Positions 32,874-44,199 of a DNA stretch of 64,000 bases are shown here, one piece after another. Position 1 is the stretch's first letter; the number at the start of each line of letters is the position of its first letter. Source of the stretch: Gnetum montanum (lineage: Eukaryota > Streptophyta > Gnetopsida > Gnetales > Gnetaceae); the NCBI GenBank assembly GCA_015680685.1, contig MNCI01033492.1, positions 2,873 through 66,872 on the forward strand, read 5' to 3'. The notes under the pieces were generated by a model, which saw nothing but the letters and a program-made list of their open reading frames with translations, made no database searches and was not told where the DNA came from. The translations under genes were made by a program, and so were the position numbers.

Positions 32874-34280
32874 TGAAAATTAAATCAAAATCAAAAGATG
32901 TTACATCTGATACTAATATTATTACTGCATTGCTTTCCTGTTTATAAACACTCTCTTCTGCATCTTAGATACGGTGCAATTATTGGGCCTATCATTTGGA
33001 GTAATGGTAAGCTGTTACTTTCTGAAGTAATAAGATCTAATTTCAAGCTTAAGCACAACCACTTAGAAAAAAAGTAAAAAAAAGGTAATAAGACCTACTT
33101 AACAGAGCATTGAACCTCCATGTAATAATGACCCTTGGATAGGCTACAATTATTTGACATGTAAATTTTACCTCTATTTTACATGTAAAATTTACCTTGC
33201 TGGTGCCTTTGCTTTTCCCCTCCTATATTTTACATTTTTATGATGTTTTATGAAGTTTGGCTGAATCACTGGCCAAAAGCAATGTAATTCTTTAGCAAAC
33301 AGCAATGAAACAGGGGATTTGAAGCTCTGGGGGCAGTACAGTCATACCGGTTTTTGTTTTTTTTTTTAAGAAAAAAAACTTTAAACTTGTTCTGCCTTTT
33401 TTGTAAGTGTGTGAAAAACAAAACTCGCATGCACCAAGTAATGAATTATGCTCAATAAGTTTTTCTGCTTTAATATGTTCTTTGCATTCATTTTTGAATT
33501 CCTGAACTTTATAGTCTGTCCTTAGAAAGTTTGTCGTTTTTATTGTATTACACAGAATTGCAAAATTGATGAAAATCTTATTCTTAGATTTGTAACTTTT
33601 GGATCACGATGATCATAAAATTTTTAGGCTTATTTGTTTTCTACCATTTTAGGAAGTTCTCTGCCACTGAAAATTAAAAGTAAAGTGTCATCAGGGAAAT
33701 CGTTAAATCACTTTATAATATATTTGTTATACATCAGAACCTTTTATTTTAAATAAAACAGGGTTTTAAAAACTGAAAAACAATTCGTATAATACTGCAA
33801 TAATCCAACGTTTATCGATATGATGAGTTATCTTTCTAATCTCTTCTGAACTTGAAACATTAATCAGACTTTTTCATCATTCATACATTCCATATTGGGT
33901 TTCCGAAACATGAACTGTGAAGAAGTTATAATGCATAACGAGAAATCCATAACATTTAACAAGTTATCTGGTTATGGTTTCCCAGCCCCACAACATTTAA
34001 CTTCCCCCAACCCCACAACATTTAACAAAGTTCCTAGCTGGTAGCTATAAGCCTATAACGGTAGTCGTAACTGGAAATAACAACATTTTCCATACCTTTA
34101 CATATAGCCATATCATCCACAACATTTAACAAAGTCCATAGCGGATAGCCATAACCGAAATAATAACATTTTCATACCCTTTACATATAGCCATATCATT
34201 ATCATTTTAGCCCTGTATGAACAGAATAACTTACCCTGTCAAATATAGCCACACATAATGAAAACTTCCAGAAAGAGGCA
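32874..34280. other. AT-rich intergenic DNA downstream of the receptor-like protein
   Basis: No coding signal. It holds short T-runs and a tandem repeat at 34013-34199. Confidence 0.4.
34013..34199 (+). repeat. ~100-bp tandem duplication (two diverged copies)
   Basis: Copies begin CCACAACATTTAACAAAG at 34013 and 34117 and both end ACATATAGCCATATCAT. The second is about 20 bp shorter. A partial third start (CCCCACAACATTTAAC) lies at ~33986. Confidence 0.75.
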
Positions 34281-36644
34281 CTAGATTCCCAAATAACCAA
34301 AGAACTTCTGGAAAGGATCCCACAGAAAGTAAAGAGCCCATGTCCCTCCAAATGAAAGCCCAAAGCCTAAGCCAACTGCAACTATTGAAATCTTCTCTTC
34401 CACTTTGTCAAACCATGCCTTCACATGATCTTTCTCAGTATTTTGATTTTCCCCACCTCTGGGCTGCACTTCATCTGTGCACTTATGCTGTGGAGAGTAG
34501 CCACAAAGACCTTTGTTCCCTTGGTAAGAACTTTCGTCAAAGGTGGAGAATTGATTCTCAGTAGGTGTCCTTCCACAGAGCAGATTATTGGATACATTAA
34601 AGGAACTCAAGAATGTTAAATCGGTCAGCTTTGAAGGAATGCCCCCATTTAATCGATTGGAGCTTAAGTCCAGCTCTTCCAGAGAAGTCACGTTTGAGAT
34701 GCTTGATGGTATGCTCCCTTCCAATCTGTTGTGGGATAGATTAAGTAATCTTAACCCATTCAACATTCCAATAAATCTTGGAATTTGTCCTGTCAAATTA
34801 TTTCCAGAGAGATCAATATCACGGTTACCCATGGGCATTTCTTTCCTGAAAACTTCAAACCCTTTTTCCACCAGCATAACATCTGCTCTAGGTAGATTTC
34901 CTTCGTCTTCAGTTTGGAGGAATCCTGCCAGTTTTACAAAGCTGCTAGGTATGCTGCCTTGGAATTTGTTATTTGATAAATCTAAGATTTCCAAATCTGA
35001 CAAGTTTGGTATCCAATCTGGGATGAATCCCTCCAGATTGTTGCAACCCAAGTTCAATATTCTCATGTGATGCATTGTACTAATGTAATCAGGCAAGGGA
35101 CCTGATAATTTGTTGTTTCTGAAATCTAAGAGCTCAAGGCTAGTACAGGAGGACAACAACTTGGGTAGAGGACCTGAAAAATTATTAGAATGAGCAGAAA
35201 TTTCTCGCACTAAAGATGGTATAGAAGCATTTGGCAGCCAAGTGAAGAAATTGTCGAACAATTTTAACTCTTGCAAATTTCCTAAGTTTGCAAGGTTAGG
35301 AATGTTTCCCTTGAAAGCATTTGAGGACAAATCTAGATATTCAAGGGAACAAAGATCTGGGATTATATTAGCAATATTTCCTTGAAGTTTGTTACCTGGA
35401 ATAGCCAAATACTGCAGCCGTGTCATGTTGGCTACGCACTGGGGAATTTCACCACCGACTTCTGTGTTTTCTAAGTGAATTCGAACCAGTTGAGTCAAGC
35501 TGCATATCTCTTTGGGTATGCCGCCTGCACCTTCAACTTTCCCATCCAATCCAAAAGAAGACAGTGACTGTAAGGAACCTATTTCTGGTGGTATTTTACC
35601 ACTGAAATTGCTTACAGCGATGCCCAATTCCTGCAATCTGGTGAACTTCCATATCTTTGGTTGTCGCAAATTCACAGTGAGCTTGCTGCCAAACACATAA
35701 AGCCTTGACAGCATAGTGAGGTTTTCAAACTCACCTGGTAAAGTGCCCACCAGATTATCTCCTGCTATGTAAACCGCACTTAATTCACTGAGCTTCCCCA
35801 GTTCTGGCGGGATATTGCCAGTGAAGTTGTCATTTTCTCCTCCTCCTATCGCCAGCATCTGAAGATTGGAGAGATTGCCCAAGGAGGAGGGAATGCTTCC
35901 TGAAAAGTTATTGCAGCCCAAATCTAAATTCTGAAGATGCGAGAGTTCTCCCAGGAATGAGGGGATGCTACCTGAGAAGCTGTTGCGGCCCAAATACAAA
36001 TTCTGAAGGTGGGAGAGCCTGCTGAAGAAAGAGGGAATGGCACCTGAGAAGCCGTTGTAGCTCAAATCTAAATCCTGAAGCAGACCCCATTTTTGCATAC
36101 ACTGAGGAAGCTCTCCCTCCAATTTGTTGCGGGGAAGACGCAGATGCTGCAGTGATGTGAGATTAGTTAACCAGCAGGGAAGCTGACCCGAGAAGCCGTA
36201 TCCATCCAAAGATACATCTACCAAAGAATTGCATCTTGCCAGACAAGCAGGAAGCTCAGCAGCGAAGTTATTGGCAAAACGGAGACTCAGAGTTTGGAGA
36301 GAGGTGAGATTGCAGAGAGATGCAGAGATGTTTCCTTCCAATATTGTGTCCCGAGAGAGATCCAAAGATATAACAGTAGTGGAATGAGGAGGAGAAGAGC
36401 ATGTGACACCTTTCCAAGAATTGCAGAGATTGTGAGAGTTTTGGCGAGTCCAGCTGGACAGAGATCCTGGCAGATCGTCCGTTATTTTGGATTTGAATGC
36501 AAGCAGTGCCTCAACTTCTTTCTCCTTGTGCTTGGCAGGAAGGCTACTTCCACATGAAACACCGCACAAAAACAAAAACACAAACACAAACTCAAATACA
36601 AACAGAGCAGACGCCTTCATCATCGTGCTTGCTCTCTCAAACAA
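34281..36644 (-). CDS. LRR receptor-like protein (RLP), intact
   Basis: A single 787-codon frame. Residues 1 to ~32 are a hydrophobic signal peptide. An LRRNT region follows (L-L-A-F-K-S-K ... L-C-N-S-W-K-G-V-T-C, ~47-82), then more than 20 extracellular LRRs with L-x-G-x-I-P signatures. Before the last LRRs is a non-LRR island (~590-625: V-M-L-V-E-K-G-F-E-V-F, then R-D-I-D-L-S-G-N-N-L-T-G), typical of Cf-type RLPs. It ends with a Cys-pair region (G-L-C-G), an acidic stretch, one membrane helix with small-residue packing (G-L-G-F-G-L-S-F-G-G) and a cytoplasmic tail of about 13 residues without a kinase. Such receptors sense extracellular ligands and are known to signal through the SOBIR1 adaptor kinase. 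M8 or M9 could also be the start. Nothing is broken. Confidence 0.93.
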   Translation of the reverse strand: MFERASTMMKASALFVFEFVFVFLFLCGVSCGSSLPAKHKEKEVEALLAFKSKITDDLPGSLSSWTRQNSHNLCNSWKGVTCSSPPHSTTVISLDLSRDTILEGNISASLCNLTSLQTLSLRFANNFAAELPACLARCNSLVDVSLDGYGFSGQLPCWLTNLTSLQHLRLPRNKLEGELPQCMQKWGLLQDLDLSYNGFSGAIPSFFSRLSHLQNLYLGRNSFSGSIPSFLGELSHLQNLDLGCNNFSGSIPSSLGNLSNLQMLAIGGGENDNFTGNIPPELGKLSELSAVYIAGDNLVGTLPGEFENLTMLSRLYVFGSKLTVNLRQPKIWKFTRLQELGIAVSNFSGKIPPEIGSLQSLSSFGLDGKVEGAGGIPKEICSLTQLVRIHLENTEVGGEIPQCVANMTRLQYLAIPGNKLQGNIANIIPDLCSLEYLDLSSNAFKGNIPNLANLGNLQELKLFDNFFTWLPNASIPSLVREISAHSNNFSGPLPKLLSSCTSLELLDFRNNKLSGPLPDYISTMHHMRILNLGCNNLEGFIPDWIPNLSDLEILDLSNNKFQGSIPSSFVKLAGFLQTEDEGNLPRADVMLVEKGFEVFRKEMPMGNRDIDLSGNNLTGQIPRFIGMLNGLRLLNLSHNRLEGSIPSSISNVTSLEELDLSSNRLNGGIPSKLTDLTFLSSFNVSNNLLCGRTPTENQFSTFDESSYQGNKGLCGYSPQHKCTDEVQPRGGENQNTEKDHVKAWFDKVEEKISIVAVGLGFGLSFGGTWALYFLWDPFQKFFGYLGI

Positions 36645-36747
36645 CCTTGGTTTGCCTTGATTCAGTGATTACTGAGTACATTTAATTCTCCGTTTGTGCG
36701 TGGCAAATGCGTGGCGTAGACATTTGAGTCTGTTTAATTCTTGCGAT

Positions 36748-36778
36748 TGTCAAGGTCAAAGGATAAGGCAAAGGTCAA
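36748..36778 (-). promoter_or_regulatory. W-box cluster upstream of the receptor-like protein
   Basis: Read toward the gene, the minus strand has TTGACC twice (36773-36778, 36754-36759) and TTGACA once (36748-36753), about 105-135 bp before the ATG. TTGAC[CT] is the binding core of WRKY factors, which drive defence genes. Three TTGAC cores in 31 bp exceed chance expectation, but function is inferred. Confidence 0.5.
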
Positions 36779-36932
36779 GGTCAGCAACCCCGCGTGTAAA
36801 AAGATAAAAGGGAAAGTTGCAGGGATGGCATGGGAAGATTCAAAAACAGCGTCACGTTGGTGGTTAGGGAATTCAGTCACAGACCACGGTAACGTCAACC
36901 TCAATCTAATGTAGTCTAATCCGAACTCTATA

Positions 36933-37030
36933 ATTATTAGTCTAATCAGAGTATTAGAACTTTATATACATGTTCCTAATTATTATTAGTCTAATCAGAG
37001 TATTAGAACTTTATATACATGTTCCTAATT
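36933..37030 (+). repeat. 49-bp perfect tandem duplication
   Basis: Copies 36933-36981 and 36982-37030 are identical and begin ATTATTAGTCTAATCAGAG. It lies about 300 bp upstream of the receptor-like protein start. Confidence 0.9.
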
Positions 37031-37989
37031 AGAAGTTTATATAACTTAGCATTTCTTGCTTTAATTGAACCCATGACCTATATAGCTTCCAAGCCAAAGG
37101 TCTTACCACTAAGCTAACACCTCATTATTAAGCATCAAATTTGAAAAGCACATTGTATTTATTATGTGAGTGGTGATTTTTAATGCATCCTTCCTAGGTC
37201 TCTTTTAATGATTGTATAAACAATTAAAAAAATATGAATTATTTTTAAAGATATTTTGCATTAATATAAAGTCAATCTTAGGGCCTCATCTCTACATGGT
37301 CTTCACCATTGAGAGTCTTAATAGGAAAATATATGAATTGAACTATGAAGAGAAGTATTAATTTTAATATTTTAAATTTATTTTAAAAATCACTCTATTT
37401 TACAATTTCTCATTTCTTGCCAAAAAAAATTTATTTTAAAGACGAAGTGTAATTTTTGTGTTTGAGCTTTCATTTGCAAGGTACTTCTCAAAATATCATA
37501 GAGGACAAGATGTAGGGTATGATCAACATTTAATAGAAATTGGAACTCCTCCATATAGAAAATATAATAACTAACTCCAAAAAGTCTTGACAAATGACCA
37601 TTTGGTCATGATTGGGAGAAAAAAAAAATTGTGAATATGAGACCTCTAGCTTCATCCCTATGGGTTGGAGATCTACCTATGAAAGAATCCAAAATCAATT
37701 AGTGCATAACAATACAGATAAGCTCACATTAACAATACAGATGAGTTGACATTAACCAGTCCGATTGAAATCTATTTTTTAAAAAAATTTCAATGTTTTG
37801 ATAGATTTTCACATTTTCATATAGAGTTTTTGAAAGACCTTTAAATGACAATGCAACTCATAGCTTTCTTGAATATTTTTGTCGGGATGGTACAGGATAT
37901 TACTGTGTTACAAGTTTAGTTTTTTTTGGGGAGATGCTACTTTAGAGCTATCCAATTTTGCAACACACTCATTCCGAACCCATCACACT
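37031..37989. other. AT-rich DNA, nothing recognised
   Basis: No coding or repeat landmark seen. Confidence 0.4.
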
Positions 37990-38055
37990 CTTCCGTTAGT
38001 CATAGATCCACGTATTACTTATCTTCCGTTAGTCATAGATCCACGTATTACTTAT
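37990..38055 (+). repeat. 33-bp perfect tandem duplication
   Basis: Copies 37990-38022 and 38023-38055, each beginning CTTCCGTTAGTCATAGATCC. Confidence 0.9.
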
Positions 38056-38246
38056 CCACATTCTGGCAATGCACCCTCCCACTCGGCACGGTCAAGGTTA
38101 AAATGCAGAGTTCTATCGTCCTCATCGTTAGTATTTGTCCCTTTTACAGTGCCTTTGTTGAACCGAGGGGATCGTCACAGGTGTGGGAAGACATTATACG
38201 GAAATGCTTTAACAAACAAGTTTCATAAAACATTTTTTGGTTTTAA

Positions 38247-38328
38247 TAAATGGGCAGAAATAGGAGTCGTAGACAGTGACGCCCTATTAAATGGGCAGAA
38301 ATAGGAGTCGTAGACAGTGACGCCGTAT
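38247..38328 (+). repeat. 41-bp near-perfect tandem duplication
   Basis: Copies 38247-38287 and 38288-38328 begin TAAATGGGCAGAAATAGG and differ by one base near the end (CCC versus CCG). Confidence 0.88.
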
Positions 38329-38394
38329 TACAAACATATAATTATGTTATTGGTAAACAATTCATTTGTACCTGGTAAACTTAAAATTGAACTA

Positions 38395-39177
38395 TGATGA
38401 GATGCGAGATGACATAGAAGATATCGCGTGGTTCGTCGCAATTTCTATAAATAACAACCAGCTCTCTTGTTTATCCGTCTAGACGTAGAGTTAGATTTTA
38501 GCGAAACTTTGGTAGTTTGATCCCCTCCAGAGATATATTATTTTCCCGTGTTTGCCCGCAGTGTGGTAAATGTAATTGTACAACATCCTTAGTGTGACGT
38601 ACTTGGACACGCACATGACTGGAAATAAAGATCAAGATTACTTTAATATTGTAGCATTCACTTTGTTTGTTTATTTATTTAATTGTTATTTAATGCTTTC
38701 CTAGTTAATCTTTCTCACCCTTAAACTCCTAGAAACGTGGAATGAGTACAACTTGATTACGAGCATTTAAGTGTGACTACTTGGTAACTCAGTAGCGTAC
38801 CTAGGATCTGTGCTTGGTAATCCTAGTGGTAGTCGTGCAAGAAGTCCAAGATGTGTACGGATAATTAAGGAACGGTTGCTCATCGCACTTAGGCTAGATT
38901 AGATTCTTTTACCCTTTCTCTCATAGCTTAGCTTAGTTAATCTTATTTTCCATTGCCTTCATGAGTAGCATTAGATTATGAACACATTATACACCTCAGT
39001 CTGGACTAAACTATACGTGACAAAGCTAATACTAATCCAGGTAGGAAGACAGCGAACTGCAACCTAAGGTTAACAATTTAGGTGCCACAACTAGTTTGTC
39101 TGCGGAGTTCGACTAGATCGCGTGTGAAAACGCTCGTATTCGTATGGTTGAGTGTAGGGGTACCTCGCTACTCATCA
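38395..39177 (+). repeat. Solo LTR of the Athila-like family
   Basis: 783 bp starting TGATGAGATGCG and ending CTCGCTACTCATCA, matching the LTRs of the 40686-50254 element in layout. It has TATA (TTCTATAAATAAC), the AGTGTAGGGGTACCTCG end block and the GAGTTCGACTAGATCGCG block. Flanks are AACTA (38390-38394) and AACTC (39178-39182), a four-of-five match to a target duplication. No internal sequence follows. Confidence 0.82.
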
Positions 39178-39892
39178 AACTCTATAGAGTTTATATCTTT
39201 GACATTTAATTCATTTGTCTCGTAAACTTGAAGTAGTTGGTAAATTTGAAGGAGATTGATAAATCATTTTAATATTTGTGGATTTACATGATCAAAAGGG
39301 TTATTTATGGATAAGAAGTGAATATTCCTATATTATTTTTGGGTGATCAAATGAATGTGTAGATTCTTGTATAGTTGCTATTTTCGATTCTACTCATACA
39401 ATATTATTATATTCTTTTATAAATTTTCTACATGTTTATATATCTTGAGATATACTTGTAATCATTCTTTTGGTTTCTAACATGTTCCTCTCCCCACAAA
39501 ATTCTTGTACAAGTAATAGTAGATATTGAAGGACATATCATTCTTACTTTTTAAAAAATTATTTGAGAGAGTTATAATATGATAGTCCAAGAAAAGCTTT
39601 CCTTCAAATTCGTCAGTAAACAATTATAAACATTGGATTAGTTTCTTGATCAGATCTTCAATATTTATCAAGAACTTATCAAAGCCTTGTAAAAATGCTT
39701 TCATATATAGATCCTTTAAGTTCTCTCAAGGATATAATAAAGCATTTTTATTTCCATAAAAAAAAGATTCTTTATATCTTAGAGAATTGGATTTATGAAA
39801 CTAACAATGTCTAATAGTTATAAATGTTTGATTGGGAAAAAGTGCTCTCATTGAAAATTGCATATCCTAGCTACAAATTAAAGATAACCTTG
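39178..39892. other. AT-rich DNA between LTRs, nothing recognised
   Basis: No coding signal or LTR landmark. Confidence 0.4.
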
Positions 39893-40685
39893 TGATGAGT
39901 GTGTATGTCCAATGTCCAACCATACCATCTACAAGCATCACAATAGACTATGTCATAACTCATGAATAAACTAGCAATAGTGTTTAGCCTAATTAGGTGA
40001 TCATTGGTCGTAATTTTTTCCACCTAGACTAGTAGTGGTCTAGATATTTGTATGGTTTAGTCTAAGGTGTATGATTGTTGATGTTGTATTGACCTTGTCT
40101 AAACTAAATGAAAACATAGATATTATAATTATTAAACTAATTACTAAAATGGAGAAAATAAATCTTAGTCTAACTTAAGTATGATAAATGTTCATCCTAA
40201 CTTGCCATCACATCCTAAACATGATCATTGAACACTAGGATTACCAAGCAATATCCCTATTAGGTGTACCAAGTGTTATTATTGTTAGGATTACTAAACT
40301 AATGCATGTTAACATTCAAAATTTGATTGCACTCAATTTGCTAATGATCATAATGCAATGAAACATAAACATTATGTTAAGGAAAGTAGTAAAATAACAA
40401 AGAAAATTAAATGCAAATAAATGTAATTCTATGCTAAGTACAAACATAACAATGAAAGAAAATCAATTTTGATCCTATTATTGTTCATGAATTGTATTTA
40501 GGCATAATTCACTCAAGTAAGGTTCAAGGCAACTGACTCAATTCTATGCTATAGGCGTTCACTAATTGTTCTCTAAGCTACAAAATTAAACTAGAAGAGT
40601 CTAGCTACTATGTGATTAAATGATGTCATAAATGCAATAGGCAAGCTATATTTATAGGCATTTATTAATATTGAGACATTGTAGG
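39893..40685 (-). repeat. Old antisense LTR, left part (host of the plus-strand Athila-like element)
   Basis: Begins TGATGAGTGTG as written and shares scattered blocks with the other minus-strand LTRs (ACATCCTAAAC, ACTAGGATTACCAAGC, and a TATTTATAGGC complement of the TATA box near 40655). It continues at 50260-50354 after the inserted element. It is the most diverged LTR of the family here. Confidence 0.65.
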
Positions 40686-41498
40686 TGGTGGGATGCGATA
40701 TCTAATGGGCTGCAATATCGTGTCGTCCCCCACGATATCGTGTACACGATATTGTTGTGTGTTGCCAAGCCTATAAATAAGATGTGGCATTCCCTTGTTT
40801 CTCATTCTAGGCTTAGACTATAGTGAAACTCTGGCAGATTGATCACTCCAGAGATAGAATATTTTCCATGTGCTCGTAGTAGGAGTTCTAAAGTGAACAG
40901 ATCTTTATTCGAGCAGACATTGTACCTAAACACAAGTTTATGTACGACAATAAAGAAGAGCTTCTTGGATAAACCTTGTAGTGCATGAAATAGGCTAATT
41001 AGGATTTTATTTACTGTTATTTATTATCTATTATTTAAATGCTTTATTAGTCATTAAATCCTTCTCAACTCTTCTCTCTTAGTTAAGTGCCTCAGTATGA
41101 CCGCTTCGAGCACATGCGTTACGCTTGGTGATCCCAGCAACGATTAGCATTTGGTAGCCAAGGTTGCATCGGTTCAGGGTGTGTATGGTAAGTGAGAATG
41201 GATGTTGACGCTAGGTTAATTAAGACTTAGTTAGTTAGTTAGAGTTAGTTAATTATTTTCTTCACCCTTCAACTCAATAGCATAGGAGATAAAACAGAAA
41301 AGACATAAAAATCATATACCTCAGACTTACTTAACCATACAACCATGACAACTATAAGTAAGTTTGAGAAGATAACGAATGATTAACCTTAAGTTTTCCA
41401 TGAGGCATGTAGGCACTTAGTCTACGAAGTTCAATCGGATTGCGTGTGCTACGCTCGTATTCCTATGGTTGAGTGTAGGGGTACCTCACCACTCATCA
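40686..41498 (+). repeat. 5' LTR of the Athila-like element (813 bp)
   Basis: Begins TGGTGGGATGCG, ends CACTCATCA. An array of ATATCG palindromic words (40697-40765) is followed by the TATA box CCTATAAATAAG (~40771). The copy differs from the 3' LTR by many transitions and a ~25-bp length difference in the palindrome array, so the insertion is old. Confidence 0.92.
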
Positions 41499-41517
41499 TT
41501 GGCACCGTTCTCGGGGG
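41499..41517 (+). other. Primer-binding site (tRNA-Asp-like)
   Basis: TTGGCACCGTTCTCGGGG directly follows the LTR. It resembles TGGCGCCGTTGCCGGGG, the primer site used by Athila/Tat elements and attributed to tRNA-Asp. The relative at 62106 has TAGCACCGCTGTTGGGG at the same place. Confidence 0.75.
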
Positions 41518-41642
41518 ACTAAGTGTTTGTGTGCTAAGTAGAACATAGAAAATCACCCACATCATTGGGAGCTTAAACAAACCTTAGGGTTAATTAAAAG
41601 AAAACTTTATATAATGGTTAAATAGCACACCAATAAATAACA

Positions 41643-43950
41643 ATGTCTTCTTCTAACAAAAGCAATTCACCACCTAGGAATAATACTAGAAATAGTCGGC
41701 AATCTAAAACACATAATCAAAATCTACCAACTCCTCAACAATACTAAGTGGTATATACTCATCCCGATGAGTACATACCAGAATTTATCTTTATCCTCCA
41801 TCAAGATGAGCAGCTATGATAGAGAGACTTGCAAGGTAACATTGTGTTACCTTTAGATCGGGTAGTCCCTAACATGCTCCTCTATGCTCTGACACAGATA
41901 GGCATGATGGAATTATATGATGAATACATTGCAGCAGACTTTGACATGAGAGATTATCATCCCATAGTAGTGCAACGTATGAGGGACTCAAGGTAGGAGA
42001 GCCATCACACACTTTTGAAGGGCAAAGGGGTCCCGCACGTCCTTAGTGAAATAGGAGATGATAAACCCATTATAATGGGTTCTCTATCAAATGATGTTCC
42101 CCCTCCCAACGATAGTGAGGAGGTGGGGTATTAGAACCTATGATCCATGATACACAACCCTAGTTCTGATCTTCGTGAATGCCAACTACTCATTGAGGGA
42201 ACAACAAAACATGACAAGGATGGGCACTTAGATCGTCATCATGATCGAAGCCGTAGCAGCCAAAGAGAAGGTAAGAAACATCATTATGGTGATGGTTCCC
42301 TTTCTTCTTCTCCTTCATCACACCATTCACCCTCTCCTTCCACATCTAGGCGCAGCCATCAAGAGCATAATGGTGAGGATAAAAGTAGGAAAAATGAGAG
42401 ACCTCAACGAGAGAGTCGAGAGAGAGGACAAGGGCATGAATGAAGGGAAAGTAGGGAACAACGTAGACATCACAGACATCATGAAAGAGATGATCATGAT
42501 GAGCCCCTACTTGCAACCTAAAGTATGCTCAATATAATGGAGGCAGTGAGAATACCAACAAGGCATCAAAGAGATAGTTGGATCAAGCATTTAGACATGA
42601 AAAATATCCCACGCTTTGAAGGGGGATACAACATTGATTCATAACATCATTTACAGGCATTCCACGATGCTTGTGCCTTGCAGAACATAGAGAACGAGTG
42701 GCAGAAACTAAAGTTGTTTCCCAAGACACTCATCAAGGAAGTAGAGAGTTAGTACTAGTCCTTAGAACTGGAAACCATTAGGAGGTGGAGTATGATGTTA
42801 GAACTCTTCAACTATAAGTATCAAACATACTCTAGAGTGTCTAATTTACATAAGAAGATCCAAGGATGAAAGCAAGGTACTCATGAACCCTTGGATGCTA
42901 CCATGGGCTGATACTATGCATTGTTACATCGTTGCTTGGGCCATGGTTACGCACAACGGAACCAACTTCGCCACATCGTAGATGGGATAAGACATGAGAC
43001 TAAGAGAACCCTTGGGACTTATGCCCAAGGGAGACTATTGGAACTTAGAGCCCATGAGATACATCACTTGTTGGAGAAAGTAGCCAAAGAAGAAGGTGAG
43101 CTATGAAAAAGAGAGAGTGTGGAAGAATACAACTGCAATCCTTCCCTTCGGAAGAGGGAAGTGAGATTTTGTGATGAAGAGGATGAGTCATCACTTGACG
43201 AGTTGGTGAATAAAAAAACCTTGTTGATTCAAAAGCTAATAACCAAAGTATCGGCTAAGGTAGATGAAGTATGGATCTCCTTAGAAAGTAAAATTGAAAC
43301 TATCCTAAAGATTGTAGAGGAGTCTAAGGAGGAAAAAAGTAGTGACAAAGACAAGAAAAAGTACAGAGATTCATGCCCTACACATAACAAGAGTAAGGGG
43401 AAAATAACTATCTCCGATGAGATTGTGGATTCTGATATAGAAAATGATGGTGGATGTGAGATCTACCAATATGACCATCCTAAGGGATGTTGTCTAATCA
43501 TCTCACATCTATAAGAGTCTAGGGTGTATGCACTTAATCCAAGACTTAACCAATGGCAAACACCCCAAAGCTTACCTTATCCTCAAGGTAACCCAAGACA
43601 TTTCCACCAACCATTAACGTACTATCCAAGTGGAACTTCACCACAACCCATCGGACAACACTAGCAGTGGCAATACCCATAGTCATGGGGGATGCCACCA
43701 CCTAGACAATGATACCCTTACTTGCAACATGATCCTTATGGCCATTATGTGTAGCAGCCAGTTTCTCCAAGTGACTCTATGGGTCACATAGCCCTACCTT
43801 GTTACTACCAAGTTTAGGAGTATTTTAGGACTCCTCCTTTGGGAGATGCTCCATACCCATACTATCCTCCAAATCCATTCACATCTCTTACATCGGTAGC
43901 TCCACCACCAACCACTCCAACAAAGCCTAGGGTATTTTCCACTCAACTGC
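41643..43950 (+). pseudogene. Gag of the Athila-like element, broken by stops
   Basis: Starts M-S-S-S-N-K-S at 41643, the same position and wording as in the partial element at 63644 (M-S-S-S-H-R-H). Reading continues in one frame through several TAG/TGA/TAA codons. Segments include F-I-L-H-Q-D-E-Q-L (~41800), a charged R/H/S/E-rich part (42200-42450), the gag core with H-E-I-H-H-L-L-E-K-V (~43050), and a Cys/His block C-E-I-Y-Q-Y-D-H-P-K-G-C-C (~43457-43495). That block is shared with the other copy and may stand in for the usual zinc knuckle. Confidence 0.7.
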
Positions 43951-44199
43951 AGCAACCCAATATCACGAGGCCTCTCAATCCTCAATTCTCAGTTGGTTCT
44001 AACAATCATATGCCAAAAAGACCTTTCTTTAGGACCAAAAATCCAACCAAGCCCTCACCTTCACAAGTGGTTGAACATCTAAACACCTCCATACCAAATA
44101 AGGTTTTGGGACCCCTTTCAAACCAAAAATTGAGGCCAATGCACACAATTATGTTAATACATACCGTTACCGACTGGATTAAGGTAGGCCACCTTCCCA

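Noticed and set aside
31816-32947. Long plus-strand reading frames spanning the n gap
   Set aside because: They are almost wholly undetermined residues. Only the minus-strand LINE sequence left of the gap is meaningful.
37879-38304. 141-codon plus-strand frame as a gene
   Set aside because: It is created partly by the 33-bp and 41-bp tandem duplications, whose unit lengths are simply translated. No domain is visible.
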